A stretch of 64,000 nucleotides of DNA from JAEZBP01 sp963832725 (GTDB lineage Bacteria > Myxococcota_A > Polyangia > Polyangiales > Sandaracinaceae): NCBI GenBank assembly GCA_963832725.1, contig CAWHVG010000005.1, forward strand, positions 1,984,001-2,048,000, in the 5' to 3' direction. The notes beneath the pieces are model-generated. The model had not been told where the DNA came from. It saw only the letters and a program-made list of their open reading frames with translations, and made no database searches. Below are positions 29,066-39,582 of the stretch, piece by piece (the first letter of the stretch is position 1; every line of letters begins with the position of its first letter). The position numbers and the translations under genes were made by a program.

Positions 29066-29191
29066 CGTCCTGGTTCCTTCTTCTCGCTTCTCTACTATTC
29101 CGCCCACCGAACCCGCTCTCCCGGATGGCTCCGGGACGGGCGGGCGCGAGGTAGGCGGGGGCACGGGATCAAGTCGTTCGCGCCGCAGCGC
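29066..29191. other. Short rpsJ-rplD gap; expected rplC absent
   Basis: Only 126 non-coding bases separate rpsJ and rplD. The L3 gene (rplC, about 620-650 bases) normally lies here. No L3-like peptide is visible in any frame here or elsewhere in the window. I see no terminator-quality hairpin. Confidence 0.8.
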
Positions 29192-29500
29192 TCACGACTT
29201 GATCTCGACCTCCACGCCCGCCGACAGGTCGAGCTTCATCAGCGCCTCGAGGGTCTGCTGGTTCGGCTCGAGGATGTCGAGGAGGCGCTTGTGCGTCCGG
29301 ATCTCGAACTGCTCGCGGCTCTTCTTGTCCACGTGGGGACCACGCAGCACCGTGAACTTGCTGATCCGCGTGGGGAGCGGGATGGGCCCGGCGACGCGAG
29401 CCCCCGTGCGCTTGGCGGTCTCGACGATCTCCGACGCCGACTGGTCGAGCAGACGGTGATCGTACGCCTTCAAACGGATCCGGATCTTGGTGGCAGCCAT
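29192..29500 (-). CDS. rpsJ: 30S ribosomal protein S10
   Basis: 102 residues: KIRIRLKAYDHRLLDQSASE, RVAGPIPLPTRISKFTVLRG and PHVDKKSREQFEIRTHKRLL match S10 (NusE), which also takes part in antitermination. It starts 22 bases after the tuf stop, so the S10 cluster is probably transcribed with the str cluster. Confidence 0.97.
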   Translation of the reverse strand: MAATKIRIRLKAYDHRLLDQSASEIVETAKRTGARVAGPIPLPTRISKFTVLRGPHVDKKSREQFEIRTHKRLLDILEPNQQTLEALMKLDLSAGVEVEIKS

Positions 29501-29522
29501 GCCTTGCCTCGGTTTGAGCGAA

Positions 29523-30713
<1,191 letters not shown>

Positions 30714-30768
30714 TGTCGTGATTCCCGTGACTTCGTAGTGCCTCAGAGAGGGAAAACTGCGTCCTCGC

Positions 30769-32882
30769 TCAGATGCCCTTCACCTTGGCAACGATCTCCT
30801 CGGCGATGTTGTTGGGCACCGGCTGGTACTCCTTGAACTGCATCGTGTAGTTCGCGCGGCCCTGCGTCTTGCTGCGCAGGTCGGTCGAGTAGCCGAACAT
30901 GCTCGCGAGCGGGACTTCCGCCTCGACGACGCGCATGTTGCCCCGCTGGTCCATGTTCTTGACCTGGCCGCGCCGGCTGTTCAGGTCGCCGATGACGTCG
31001 CCCGTGTTCTCTTCGGGGCAGACGATCTCGACTTCCATGACCGGCTCGAGCAGGGTGAGGCCCGCCTTGCGCGCGGCATCCTGGAACGCCATCGACGCCG
31101 CGACCTCGAACGCCGGGCCGGACGAATCGACCTGGTGGTAGCTGCCGTCGTAGAGGCGCGCCTTCACGTCGATGACCGGATAGCCGGCCATCACACCGCG
31201 ACCCAGGGCGTCGCGGATCCCCTTCTCGACGGAGGGGATGAACTCCTTGGGCACCACGCCACCGACGATGCCGTTCTCGAACACGTACCCGGCGCCGGGC
31301 TCGGAGGGCTCGATCTCGATCCAGACGTGGCCGTACATCCCGTGGCCGCCGCTCTGTTTGACGTACTTGCCTTCCTGCTGGACCTTCTTCGTGATCGACT
31401 CGCGGTAGGCGACCTCGGGCGCGCCCACATTGCACTCGACCTTGTACTCGCGCTTGAGCCGGTCGACGATGATCTCGAGGTGGAGCTCGCCCATGCCGGC
31501 GATGATCGTCTGACCGGTCTCCTCGTCGGTGTGCGCGCGGAAGGAGGGATCTCGTTCTGCAGCTTCTGGAGCGCCTCGCCGAGCTTGGTCTGGTCCGCCT
31601 TCGTGCGGGGCTCGATCGCCACCGAGATCACCGGGTCCGGGAACACCATTCGCTCGAGGATGACCGGCGCTTTCGCGTCGCAGAGCGTGTCACCGGTGGT
31701 CGGCGTCTTCAGACCGACCGCTGCGCAGATGTTGCCGCAGTAGACGGCCTTGATCTCCTCGCGCTTGTTGGCGTGCATCAGGAGAAGACGGCCGATGCGC
31801 TCACGCTTCTGCTTGGTCGAGTTGAGCACCGTGGTGCCGGTCTCGACCGAGCCGGAGTAGACGCGCATGAAGGTCAGGTTGCCGACGAAGGCATCGTTGA
31901 TGATCTTGAACGCCAGCGCGCTGAAGGGAGCGTCGTCGCTCGCCTCGCGGATGAGCGTCTTCTCCGGGTTCTCCGGATCCTCGCCCTCGACCGGCGGCAC
32001 GTCGAGGGGCGACGGCATGTAGTCGATCACGGCGTCGAGAAGCTGCTGGACGCCCTTGTTCTTGAATGCGCTCCCGCAGAACACGGGGACGAGGCGGCGG
32101 GAGAGGCAGCCTGCGCGGACAGCGCGGCGGATCTGCTCCTCGGAGAAGCTCGTGTCGCCCTCGAGGTAACGCTCCATCAGCGAATCGTCGACCTCGGCCA
32201 CCGCCTCGACCAGGCGCTCGTGCGCGGCCTTGGCGGCCTCCTGATGCTCGGCCGGGATGTCGAGCTCGTCCCAGGAGCTGCCGAGCTTGTCGTCGTGGAA
32301 CTTGATCGCCTTCATCGTCAGCACGTCGATGACGCCCAGGTGATCGTCCTCGACGCCGAGCGGGAGCTGCATCGCCACGGCGTTGGCACCGAGGCGATCC
32401 TGGATGGACTGGAGGCTGCGATCGAAGCTCGCACCCGCGCGGTCCATCTTGTTCACGAAGCACATGCGCGGGACCTGGTAGCGGTCCGCCTGCCGCCAGA
32501 CGGTCTCCGACTGGGGCTCCACACCGGCGACACCGTCGAAGACCGCGATCGCACCGTCGAGGACGCGCAGCGAACGCTCGACCTCGATGGTGAAGTCCAC
32601 GTGGCCGGGCGTGTCGATGATGTTGACCCGGAACTCCTCGTTCGGGAAAAGGCCGCCCGCCGCCGTCCAGAACGCGGTCGTCGCCGCGCTGGTGATCGTG
32701 ATGCCCCGCTCCTGCTCCTGCTCCATGTAGTCCATGGTCGCGGCGCCATCGTGCACCTCGCCAATTTTGTAATTGACGCCGGTGTAATAGAGGATGCGCT
32801 CGGTCGTCGTCGTCTTGCCCGCATCGATGTGGGCCATGATTCCGATGTTGCGCGTTCTCTTTAGTGGAAACTGACGAGGCAC
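30769..32882 (-). CDS. fusA: Elongation factor G, one apparent frameshift
   Basis: EF-G drives translocation. The N-terminal frame (32882 to about 31550) has RNIGIMAHIDAGKTTTTERI, QEQERGITITSAATTAFW, IDTPGHVDF and NKMD. The C-terminal frame (to 30769) has GMGELHLEIIVDRLKREYKV, GKYVKQSGGHGMYGHVWIEI and RANYTMQFKEYQPVPNNIAE. At the join the sequence gives LQNEIPPSAR where LQNEDPSFRAHTDEET is expected. Restoring one base (GGATCC for GGATC at 31547-31551) repairs it. EF-G is essential, so a sequence error is likely. Confidence 0.93.
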
Positions 32883-33257
32883 GGTGGTTCTCCCACTTCA
32901 GTGGGCGGTGGCTATTCGGGCGTTGGCTCGCCTTTTGGGGAACGGGGTGGAACAGCGGTCCACGTAGTCGGGGCTGGTGATGCCGGGCCCAGAATGCACT
33001 TCGACCCCCTCCGGCCATCGCGATCTCCCTTGGATCGCCCTTCTCGGAGAGGGTCTCGGGTGACGGCTCGGTGCCTTGGTCTCCGCCCCCCGCGTGTGCG
33101 GAAGGCGCGTCGTTCGACCTCGGCCGGCGCCTTCATTCGGCGCCGTTGGCTTCACCCGTCTATGGTCCCTGCTTCATCGACTACGCTTCGACTCCCTTCC
33201 CGGCGGTTTCCACGTCGCGCTGCAGGCGCCGCGGACCTCCCGGAAACTTCGGCTCGA
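32883..33257. other. Long rpsG-fusA spacer
   Basis: 375 bases with no convincing gene on either strand, unusually long for this junction. It includes a clean hairpin GGCGCC-TTCATTC-GGCGCC at 33126-33144. On the minus strand this is the leader of fusA, so it could hold an internal promoter or a regulatory RNA structure; no consensus promoter was found. Confidence 0.5.
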
Positions 33258-33729
33258 CTACCAGCGGTAGTGTGCGAACGCCTTGTTGGCGTCGGCCATC
33301 TTGTGCACGTCCTCGCGCTTCTTCACGGCATTGCCGCGGCCCTCGGACGCTTCTTTCAGCTCAGCGGCGAGACGCTCGACCATCGTCTTCTCGCCACGGG
33401 CCCGGCTGTACGACACGAGCCAGCGCATCGCAAGCGCCATTCGGCGCTCGGCGCGAACTTCCACCGGGACCTGGTAGGTCGCACCGCCGACACGGCGGCT
33501 CTTGACCTCGACCTTCGGCTTCACCGTGTCGAGCGCCTTGCGGAAGACCTCGAGCGGATCCTCCTTGTAACGCTGCGCGATGACGTCGAGCGCGCCGTAC
33601 ACGATGTGCTCGGCGGTCGACTTCTTCCCGTCCTGCATCACGATGTTGCAGAACTTGGCGACCATACCGATCTCCGTACTTGGGATCGGGAAGGATGCGG
33701 CGCTTGGGGACTTCGCGGCGACGGGGCAT
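33258..33729 (-). CDS. rpsG: 30S ribosomal protein S7, one apparent frameshift
   Basis: The N-terminus MPRRREVPKRRILPDPKYGD lies in one frame (from 33729) and the rest (MVAKFCNIVMQDGKKSTAEH to KMADANKAFAHYRW) in another. They join if one base is removed at about 33665 (ACCATACCGATC on the plus strand). S7 organises the 30S head and is essential, so a sequence error is likely. It follows rpsL by 7 bases. Confidence 0.92.
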
Positions 33730-33736
33730 CTCTACC

Positions 33737-34135
33737 TCAGCTCTTGGGGCGCTTGACGCCGTACTTCGACCGGCCTTGGGTCCGGCTGGCCTTGTTCGTG
33801 TTCGAGGGGCCCGCCGCGCCGGACGCGTCGAGCGCGCCGCGGACGACGTGGTAGCGCACGCCCGGGAGGTCCTTCACACGGCCGCCGCGGATGAGCACGA
33901 CCGAGTGCTCCTGGAGGTTGTGACCCTCGCCAGGGATGTACGTCGTGACCTCGATGCCATTCGACAGGCGGACACGAGCCACCTTCCGGAGCGCCGAGTT
34001 CGGCTTCTTCGGAGTGGTCGTGTACACGCGCACGCACACGCCGCGCTTCTGCGGGCAGTTCTGCAGTGCGGGGGAGGCCGTCTTGGCCTTGACCTTTTGG
34101 CGTCCGCTGCGGACGAGCTGGTTGATCGTGGGCAT
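33737..34135 (-). CDS. rpsL: 30S ribosomal protein S12
   Basis: 132 residues from ATG 34135: MPTINQLVRSGRQKVKAKTA, VYTTTPKKPNSALRKVARVR and GEGHNLQEHSVVLIRGGRVK. The decoding-site Lys in TPKKPNSALRK, where streptomycin-resistance changes occur, is the normal Lys. It is the first gene of the str operon. Confidence 0.97.
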   Translation of the reverse strand: MPTINQLVRSGRQKVKAKTASPALQNCPQKRGVCVRVYTTTPKKPNSALRKVARVRLSNGIEVTTYIPGEGHNLQEHSVVLIRGGRVKDLPGVRYHVVRGALDASGAAGPSNTNKASRTQGRSKYGVKRPKS

Positions 34136-34269
34136 GAATCTCTCGGCACCGCGCGGGTGCTTCAAGGCGGGGACATCGTGGTCGGGCCTGGTTGCCGGGA
34201 ACCGACAGACCGCCCTGCGCCGCCAGCGGCTGGGCGCACAAGTGGCCGCCCTCGCCGAAGGGGAGCGGA

Positions 34270-34297
34270 AGATTACCGGGGACCCCTTCTCTGTCAA
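34270..34297 (-). promoter_or_regulatory. Probable promoter of the str-S10-spc-alpha super-operon
   Basis: On the minus strand TTGACA (34297-34292) is followed after 16 bases by TAATCT (34275-34270). Transcription would start near 34263, giving a leader of about 128 bases before rpsL. The -35 box is perfect and the -10 partial. Confidence 0.6.
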
Positions 34298-34350
34298 GGA
34301 AGAATCTGGATCACGTTCGCCACGTCGGGGCGTACGCGCGGGGCGATGGC

Positions 34351-35262
34351 TCAGAAACGCAGCCGGGCGCTGAAGCCGGCCGGCCCGAGGGTGAGATCCA
34401 GCCCCTCCAGGACGTCCGCCGGGACCTCGCGCTCCAGCCGGACGGTGTGGGAGGGCACGAAGTTGATGTGGGCCTCGATCACGCCGATCACGGCCAGGGC
34501 CGCGAACGCGCCGACGCAGGCCCAGTCGACGATCTGCAGGCCGAGCAGCAGGTTCGGGTCGACCGAGGAGGTCAGCCCCATCCGATTGTTCTGCTGATCC
34601 AGCGGCCCCCAGACGGCCACGCTGACGATCGCCCCGCTCAGAGCCGCCGCCTGGGTCACCAGGAAAAAGGTCCCGAGGCCGGCGTTCCCGTTCTGGAACT
34701 GCCCGACGCCGAAGGGCATCCAGGCGAGCAGCGGATCGTGAGGGATCTCCACCTCCGCGTGCTGCGCGAGGTCCAGCGCCCGCATGGACGCCTCCCGGCG
34801 GCGCGCATCGCGCTCCTGGGCGAGCCGCTGTCGGGTCGCCCGCTGCTCGTCCTGCCGCCGCAGCAGGTCGCGGCGCACACCATCGAAGACGTCGAGCACT
34901 TCCCGCGGAAACGCCGCCCGATCGAGGCGGTAGCCGTCCATACGGTCGCCCTCCCCGCGCAGGAGGAACTCGAATTGCCGGGCGCCCAGATCGCGCTGGC
35001 CGGTGAGCACGTAGGCGGCCGCCAGGTACTTTCGGGACTCTCGAACGAGGACGTCGTCGTGGATGGCCGGCGTCTCTCCGCCCACCATGCTCTCGAAGAG
35101 CTGGACCGCCCGCTCGTACTCCGCCTGGGCGTAGGCCTCGCGGGCGGCCTCGAAGTCCTGCCCTTCGGTCGCCCGCGCGGGCACGGGCACCAGCGCGCAA
35201 GCCCCGGTCAGGACCGCCACTACCCACGCGGTGGGTCGAGCTCGCGCCTTCGTCGCCTCCAT
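34351..35262 (-). CDS. Secreted/membrane protein with TPR-like N-terminal part, function unknown
   Basis: The 303-residue protein has a signal-like N-terminus (TAWVVAVLTGACALVPVPAR ATEG) from ATG 35262. It is followed by a TPR-like helical region (FEAAREAYAQAEYERAVQLF ESM; YLAAAYVLTGQRDLGARQFE), an Arg-rich coiled segment (about residues 120-165) and two hydrophobic stretches (FFLVTQAAALSGAIVSVAVW; CVGAFAALAVIGVIEA). The motif WMPFGVGQFQNGNAGLGTFF resembles a small-repeat membrane module seen in myxobacterial envelope proteins. I do not recognise the function. It lies upstream of rpsL, and its stop precedes the str promoter. Confidence 0.65.
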   Translation of the reverse strand: MEATKARARPTAWVVAVLTGACALVPVPARATEGQDFEAAREAYAQAEYERAVQLFESMVGGETPAIHDDVLVRESRKYLAAAYVLTGQRDLGARQFEFLLRGEGDRMDGYRLDRAAFPREVLDVFDGVRRDLLRRQDEQRATRQRLAQERDARRREASMRALDLAQHAEVEIPHDPLLAWMPFGVGQFQNGNAGLGTFFLVTQAAALSGAIVSVAVWGPLDQQNNRMGLTSSVDPNLLLGLQIVDWACVGAFAALAVIGVIEAHINFVPSHTVRLEREVPADVLEGLDLTLGPAGFSARLRF

Positions 35263-35424
35263 GAGCCGATGTCCGTGAGTCGTCCCCGCCCTCGCCGGTA
35301 TTCGCCCTGGGGCCACCGGGCCGCCGGGCGCAGGTTCACAGACTAAGCGGCGGCGCCGGGGGCGCAGCGGGCCATGGCATACCACGAAGTGCTCGGAACC
35401 CGGCACGATTTTGCCGGGTCGGCG

Positions 35425-37278
35425 TCACTCCGGAGCGGGATCCTGACCGGCTCGAGATGTGAGAGGGACCGGGATGTCGCGGCTCTCACCGGCGCGCAGG
35501 GTGATGAACCGTTCGGTGGCGGCGTATCCCGGCGCGCTGACGGTCATTCGGAAGCCGTCGGACTCCCTGCGCATCGGGATGAGAAGCAGCTCGTTCGCCC
35601 GCGCCGTCTGCCCGGAGGGGGGAAAGACGACCTGGCTGCCGTGGCGTAATACCACGGTCGCGCCCGAGGCCGAGCGGATGAAGAGCGGCGCGCGCTCCAG
35701 CGGGAGCGTCAGCGAGACCGGATATTCGTCGTCGCCGGGCGGGATGATCACCTGGACGGTGCGCTCTTCGTAGGGGATGTCGGGTCCGGGCACGACCCGG
35801 AAGGTGTGGGGGCCGGGCGGCAGCTCGCATCCCCGGAAGCAGGAGAAGGCGCTCCCGAACACCTCGGGCTGGGCCCCGTCGATGCCGACCAGCACGTTCA
35901 GCGGGTTGGGCATCAGGCGCACGTGGCGAGGGCCGCTGGGTCGGGGCCGGACGTTGCGGGGAGGCGCCCGCCTCGGCCCCGAGTCCGGCTGGGCCAGGGC
36001 GACTCGGGCCGAGGCGTCGGCGTGCGATGCATCTTCCGGCGTGCCCGAGTCACTTCGAGCTCCGGAGTCGCGCGCCGCGCCGGAATCGATGCCGCCATCC
36101 TCCCGGGCGGCGGCGATGGGCGCGATGACCCGCGGGTGGGTGTCTTCGGGAGAGGGCCAGAGCGCCCAGGCGCCGAGCGCGGTGACCGCGCCGAGGGCCG
36201 TCAGCCCGGCGCCGGCCAGCACCAGGACCCGGCGTCGCCGGTCCATCCCGACCCGCTCGATGAGCTTCAGGACCCGCTCGTTGCCCTCGTCGAGGGCGAG
36301 GACGCGGTTGAAGTAATCGAGCGCGGCGGGCACGTCGCCCGCGTCGGACGCCCGCGAGCCCCGGTCGATGAGGTGCTCGACGATCTGAGCGCGCAGCTCT
36401 GCCCCGACGGCCTGCGGGTCGCCGAGGTAGCGCTCCAGCGTGCCCTGGGCGTCGTCGAGGCCCGCCTCGCCGATGAAGGCCTCGAGGTCCTCGATCATCT
36501 CGCGAGCGCTCTGGTAGCGATCGGCGGGGTCGCGCTCGAGCGATTTGACGATGATCTCCCGCATCCGACCGCCGATGGTCGGGTTCACGCGCAGCGGGTC
36601 GGCGTACTCTCCGTCGACGATGCGCTTGAGGACCTGATGCGGGTTGCGGCCCGTGTAGGGCAGCCGGCCGGTGGCCAGGTAATAGAGCACCGTCCCCAGC
36701 GAGAAGAGGTCGGTGCGGGCGTCGCAGTCCTTCCCCTCAATCTGCTCGGGCGCCATGTGGCCCGGCGAGCCGAGGATCTGCCCGGTGGCGGTCATCGACT
36801 GGGCGTCGAGCATGTCCGCGATGCCGAAATCCGTGAGGCGGAGCTCCCGATCCTCGTGCAGGAGCACGTTCTCGGGCTTCACGTCGCGGTGGATGATGCC
36901 GGCCTCGTGCGCGGCCTCGAGCGCCGTGGCGATCTCGATGACGAAGCAGGCCGCGATCTCGGCCGGGACGTCCTGATGCTGCTCCCGCCAGTCCTTGAGG
37001 GTGGGACCTGTCAGGAGCTCGGCGGCGATGTACGCCTCGGCGGAGCCTTCGCCGCTGAAGTCGTAGATCTCGAGCACCCGCGGGTGCCGGAGGCGCGCGA
37101 CGCTGCGAGCCTCACGGTGAAAGCGGCGGCGAGCCTCCTCGGCCGCGCGCAGATGCGGGTGCATCACCTTCAACGCGACGGCGCGGTCGAGCACGGTGTC
37201 GTGGGCGCGGTACACCGTCGCCATCCCACCGTGGCCAATCTCCTCGAGGACCTCGTACTTCTCCAGCTTACGGAGCAT
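35425..37278 (-). CDS. Transmembrane Ser/Thr protein kinase with extracytoplasmic PEGA-like domain
   Basis: The 617-residue kinase has a Hanks domain at about residues 8-265: IGHGGMATVYRAHD, VALKVMH, IIHRDVKPENVLLHED, TDFGIADM and MAPEQIEGKD. All key residues (Lys, HRD, DFG) are present. A TPR-like helix pair (DVPAALDYFNRVLALDEGNE) and one transmembrane segment (VLVLAGAGLTALGAVTALGA) follow. The outside part has an Asp/Ala/Ser linker and beta-strand repeats (PLNVLVGIDG; GPHTFRVVPGPDIPYEERTV; VSAPGYAATERFITLRAGES) resembling PEGA-type modules. It probably signals from the envelope. Short inverted-repeat elements lie upstream. Confidence 0.88.
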   Translation of the reverse strand: MLRKLEKYEVLEEIGHGGMATVYRAHDTVLDRAVALKVMHPHLRAAEEARRRFHREARSVARLRHPRVLEIYDFSGEGSAEAYIAAELLTGPTLKDWREQHQDVPAEIAACFVIEIATALEAAHEAGIIHRDVKPENVLLHEDRELRLTDFGIADMLDAQSMTATGQILGSPGHMAPEQIEGKDCDARTDLFSLGTVLYYLATGRLPYTGRNPHQVLKRIVDGEYADPLRVNPTIGGRMREIIVKSLERDPADRYQSAREMIEDLEAFIGEAGLDDAQGTLERYLGDPQAVGAELRAQIVEHLIDRGSRASDAGDVPAALDYFNRVLALDEGNERVLKLIERVGMDRRRRVLVLAGAGLTALGAVTALGAWALWPSPEDTHPRVIAPIAAAREDGGIDSGAARDSGARSDSGTPEDASHADASARVALAQPDSGPRRAPPRNVRPRPSGPRHVRLMPNPLNVLVGIDGAQPEVFGSAFSCFRGCELPPGPHTFRVVPGPDIPYEERTVQVIIPPGDDEYPVSLTLPLERAPLFIRSASGATVVLRHGSQVVFPPSGQTARANELLLIPMRRESDGFRMTVSAPGYAATERFITLRAGESRDIPVPLTSRAGQDPAPE

Positions 37279-37294
37279 CGCGCCGCGCCGCCCG

Positions 37295-37457
37295 GCAGTC
37301 CGTTGAAGTACCGAGCACGAAGGAAATCAGCGTGCGACGGCCCGGCTGGGTGATGGGGCCGACGAGCGAACGCTGCAGCATTCGCGAGGAGGAACGGACG
37401 CACACACGGATCATCCCGCCCGAAAGCCGAGGAGTGAGGTTCTTCAACGGACCGCTA
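37295..37457 (+). mobile_element. MITE-like element B, copy 1
   Basis: Ends are inverted repeats: GCAGTCCGTTGAAGTACC (37295-37312) pairs with GGTTCTTCAACGGACCGC (37439-37456), 16 of 18 matching. The interior has GAGCACGAAGGA near the left end and CGCTGCAGCATTCGCGAGGAGG in the middle. It abuts element A copy 2 at the shared CTAG. It carries no coding capacity. Confidence 0.7.
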
Positions 37458-37624
37458 GGTGACTGGTGTCGAACGACGCCCGAAGGATTTCCGAGCGCGA
37501 CAGGTCTGGATCGTCGTCCGGCCCGACGACGAAATGCTGAAGCATTTTGGAGGAGGGACGGGCGGCGAGACGGGCCTGACCCGCCGGAAAGACGAGGAGC
37601 GCTCGTTCGACACCGGCCACCTAG
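37456..37624 (+). mobile_element. MITE-like element A, copy 2
   Basis: CTAG at both ends (37456-37459 and 37621-37624) and the same terminal inverted repeats, central AATGC-TGA-AGCATT hairpin and length (169 bases) as copy 1 at 6019-6188, with only scattered substitutions. It is inserted directly next to element B copy 1. About 100 bases of plain non-coding DNA follow before the lipoprotein gene end at 37727. Confidence 0.8.
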
Positions 37625-37726
37625 GACCCTCCGCGGCTCGGGCAGCCGTGCGAGGATACAGACCACGGAAGGCGTCCGCCATCGGAGGCGACGACGATTT
37701 CGGTGGTGTCGATACGAGGGAGACGC

Positions 37727-39178
37727 TCACGGCGCGTCGAGCGCGGCCGGGAAGCACATTTCGAAGTCGTCCCGCAGCGCCCGGCCGGTGCCCATTGCGC
37801 CCGCGCCCAGTCCGCCGGCGACGGTGACGATCCCTGCGGCGTGCTCGAACACGCTCGCGCCGGCGCGCGCGGACTCGAGCATCGGCCCCGCCTCGATGGT
37901 CGGTGCGCCACCGCTCCAGCGAACGATATCGATGACCTGCGAAGGGCCGTTTTCATCCGTGCCGCCCACCAGCCACAACGCGTTGGCGGCCGTGATGACG
38001 CCGGACACCTCGCTGCGCGCCGTGCTCCACGACACGTCGGCGAGCTCGACCGTGCAGCTCGGGCAGCCGCGGAAGACGTACACATCCTGGCTCGGCGCGC
38101 CGTCCACCTCGAACCCGATCCAGATCGCGGCCGTTCCGTCCGCCCAGGGCAGGAGGAACCCGCCGCGCGCGTCGGGGAGCGCGTCCGCATGCAGATCCGT
38201 TGCCATGTGCGTGCCGTCGATCCATTCCGCCCGCGGATCGCCGGCCGCGTTCCCGCCCGCGATGAGGAGCCCGTCGGACATCGACGCGACCGCGGGTGAG
38301 GTGCGCGCCGCGAGGAGCTGGGTCGCCTGGGAGAGGTTGGCGTCCATGTCGATCCAGTGGATCGCGTCGAGCTCATGGCCGCCGACGATCGCCGCGCCCG
38401 ATGGCATTGCAACCACCGCCGACCCGATTCCGACCGCCGAGGCGAGCCCGTCGATCTGTTCCGGCGAGGGCGGGCCCGAGTCGGAGTGTACGAAACGCCA
38501 CACGCTCGAATCGCCGACGACGAGCGAGACGTCCTCGCTGATCGCCACGCCGTGCGCGGCACCGATGTTCACCGAGCCGTCCCAGGTCGGCAGTGCGTCG
38601 CGATCGATGAGCAGCTCGTCGAAGCGGTCGACGCTGTCGTCCGGTGCGCCGTCCGCGTCGCTGCCGCCGACGATCAGGACCAGGTTCCGCCGGACCACCG
38701 CAGCGGCATCGCGCCGCGCGGTACCGAGCAGCGGCTGCGTGGTGTGCACGAAGCCGTCGAGGGTCAGCGTGTGGCAGCTGGAGGGCGGGCCGACCAGGAT
38801 GCGGGCCGCTCCCGTCACGTCGAGCCCCTCCAGCCCGGGCTGAAAGGTCGGCATGGCCCCGACCCACTCGTTCCCGTCGCCGGTCAGATCGACCTGCAGC
38901 TGGGTCCGCCCGTCGAAGCTGGCCAGCGGTAGATCGAGCTGGTAGCTGCCCGCGTCGATGGTGGTCGTGCAGGGCCCCGCGTCGCACTGGACGAGCTGCA
39001 TTTCGTGGCGCACCTCGACCGTCACGGTCCCGTGCTGGACGTCGGCGACGGGGTTGTGCCCGTCGGTGTCCTCGATCTGCATCTGGATGGTGCCGTAGGA
39101 CACACCCTTCTTGCAGCCCGCGAGCGAAGCGCCGGCGACGAGACAGAGCGCGATCAGCGAAGTGCGGCGGACGAGCAT
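37727..39178 (-). CDS. Lipoprotein with kelch-like repeats, function unknown
   Basis: The 483-residue protein has a lipoprotein signal (SLIALCLVAGASLAGCKKG, lipobox LAGC). It is followed by a beta domain (about residues 28-150) and repeated blocks of the type LVLIVGGSDADG, AIVGGHELDAI, LLIAGGNAAGD, LWLVGGTDENG and VTVAGGLGAGA. The spaced hydrophobic-GG units suggest kelch-like beta-propeller blades. A Cys pair (RGCPSCTVELADV) may form a disulfide. It is probably outer-membrane attached; I do not recognise a specific function. Confidence 0.7.
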   Translation of the reverse strand: MLVRRTSLIALCLVAGASLAGCKKGVSYGTIQMQIEDTDGHNPVADVQHGTVTVEVRHEMQLVQCDAGPCTTTIDAGSYQLDLPLASFDGRTQLQVDLTGDGNEWVGAMPTFQPGLEGLDVTGAARILVGPPSSCHTLTLDGFVHTTQPLLGTARRDAAAVVRRNLVLIVGGSDADGAPDDSVDRFDELLIDRDALPTWDGSVNIGAAHGVAISEDVSLVVGDSSVWRFVHSDSGPPSPEQIDGLASAVGIGSAVVAMPSGAAIVGGHELDAIHWIDMDANLSQATQLLAARTSPAVASMSDGLLIAGGNAAGDPRAEWIDGTHMATDLHADALPDARGGFLLPWADGTAAIWIGFEVDGAPSQDVYVFRGCPSCTVELADVSWSTARSEVSGVITAANALWLVGGTDENGPSQVIDIVRWSGGAPTIEAGPMLESARAGASVFEHAAGIVTVAGGLGAGAMGTGRALRDDFEMCFPAALDAP

Positions 39179-39352
39179 GGAAGGGCCCTCTAGATGTCCG
39201 AGGCGGAAGTCGTGACCGGTATGGCCGAGCGATCGGCGTCGAGATTGGGTGCGCGCCCCCGCAGGAAATGCAAGGCATTTTCGAGAAGGCTCGCGCCCGA
39301 GATCGGCGTCGAGAGCCGGCCAGATCGTGTTGCGAGTTCCGCGGAGGACATC

Positions 39353-39514
39353 TAGCAGTCCGTTGAAGTACCGAGCACGAAGGATTCGGAGCGCGACGGA
39401 CCGTGTGTGTGTTCGGACCGACGAGCGAGTGCTTTAGCACTTGGGAGGAGGAAGGGGCGAACGGCCGGGTCGTCCCGACCGAAAACCGAGTCGCGAGGTG
39501 GTTCGGCGGACTGC
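39353..39514 (+). mobile_element. MITE-like element B, copy 2
   Basis: The left end GCAGTCCGTTGAAGTACC (preceded by CTA) is identical to copy 1, and the right end GTGGTTCGGCGGACTGC is a diverged inverted partner. The core GTGC-TTTA-GCAC followed by TTGGGAGGAGG corresponds to the core of element A (AATGC-TGA-AGCATT, then GGAGGAGGG). It lies in the 404-base gap between the lipoprotein gene and pabB; no gene is seen in that gap. Confidence 0.65.
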
Positions 39515-39582
39515 CGTCAACCCAACCTGCGGACTCGAGGAGCCGCTTTACTCGGCGCACGGGGCCGAGGTAGCACCGCGCG

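Noticed and set aside
37455..37757. Open frame across the family A element on the minus strand
   Set aside because: The peptide is Ser/Arg/Pro-rich, recurs only because the DNA repeat recurs, and continues into flanking non-coding DNA.
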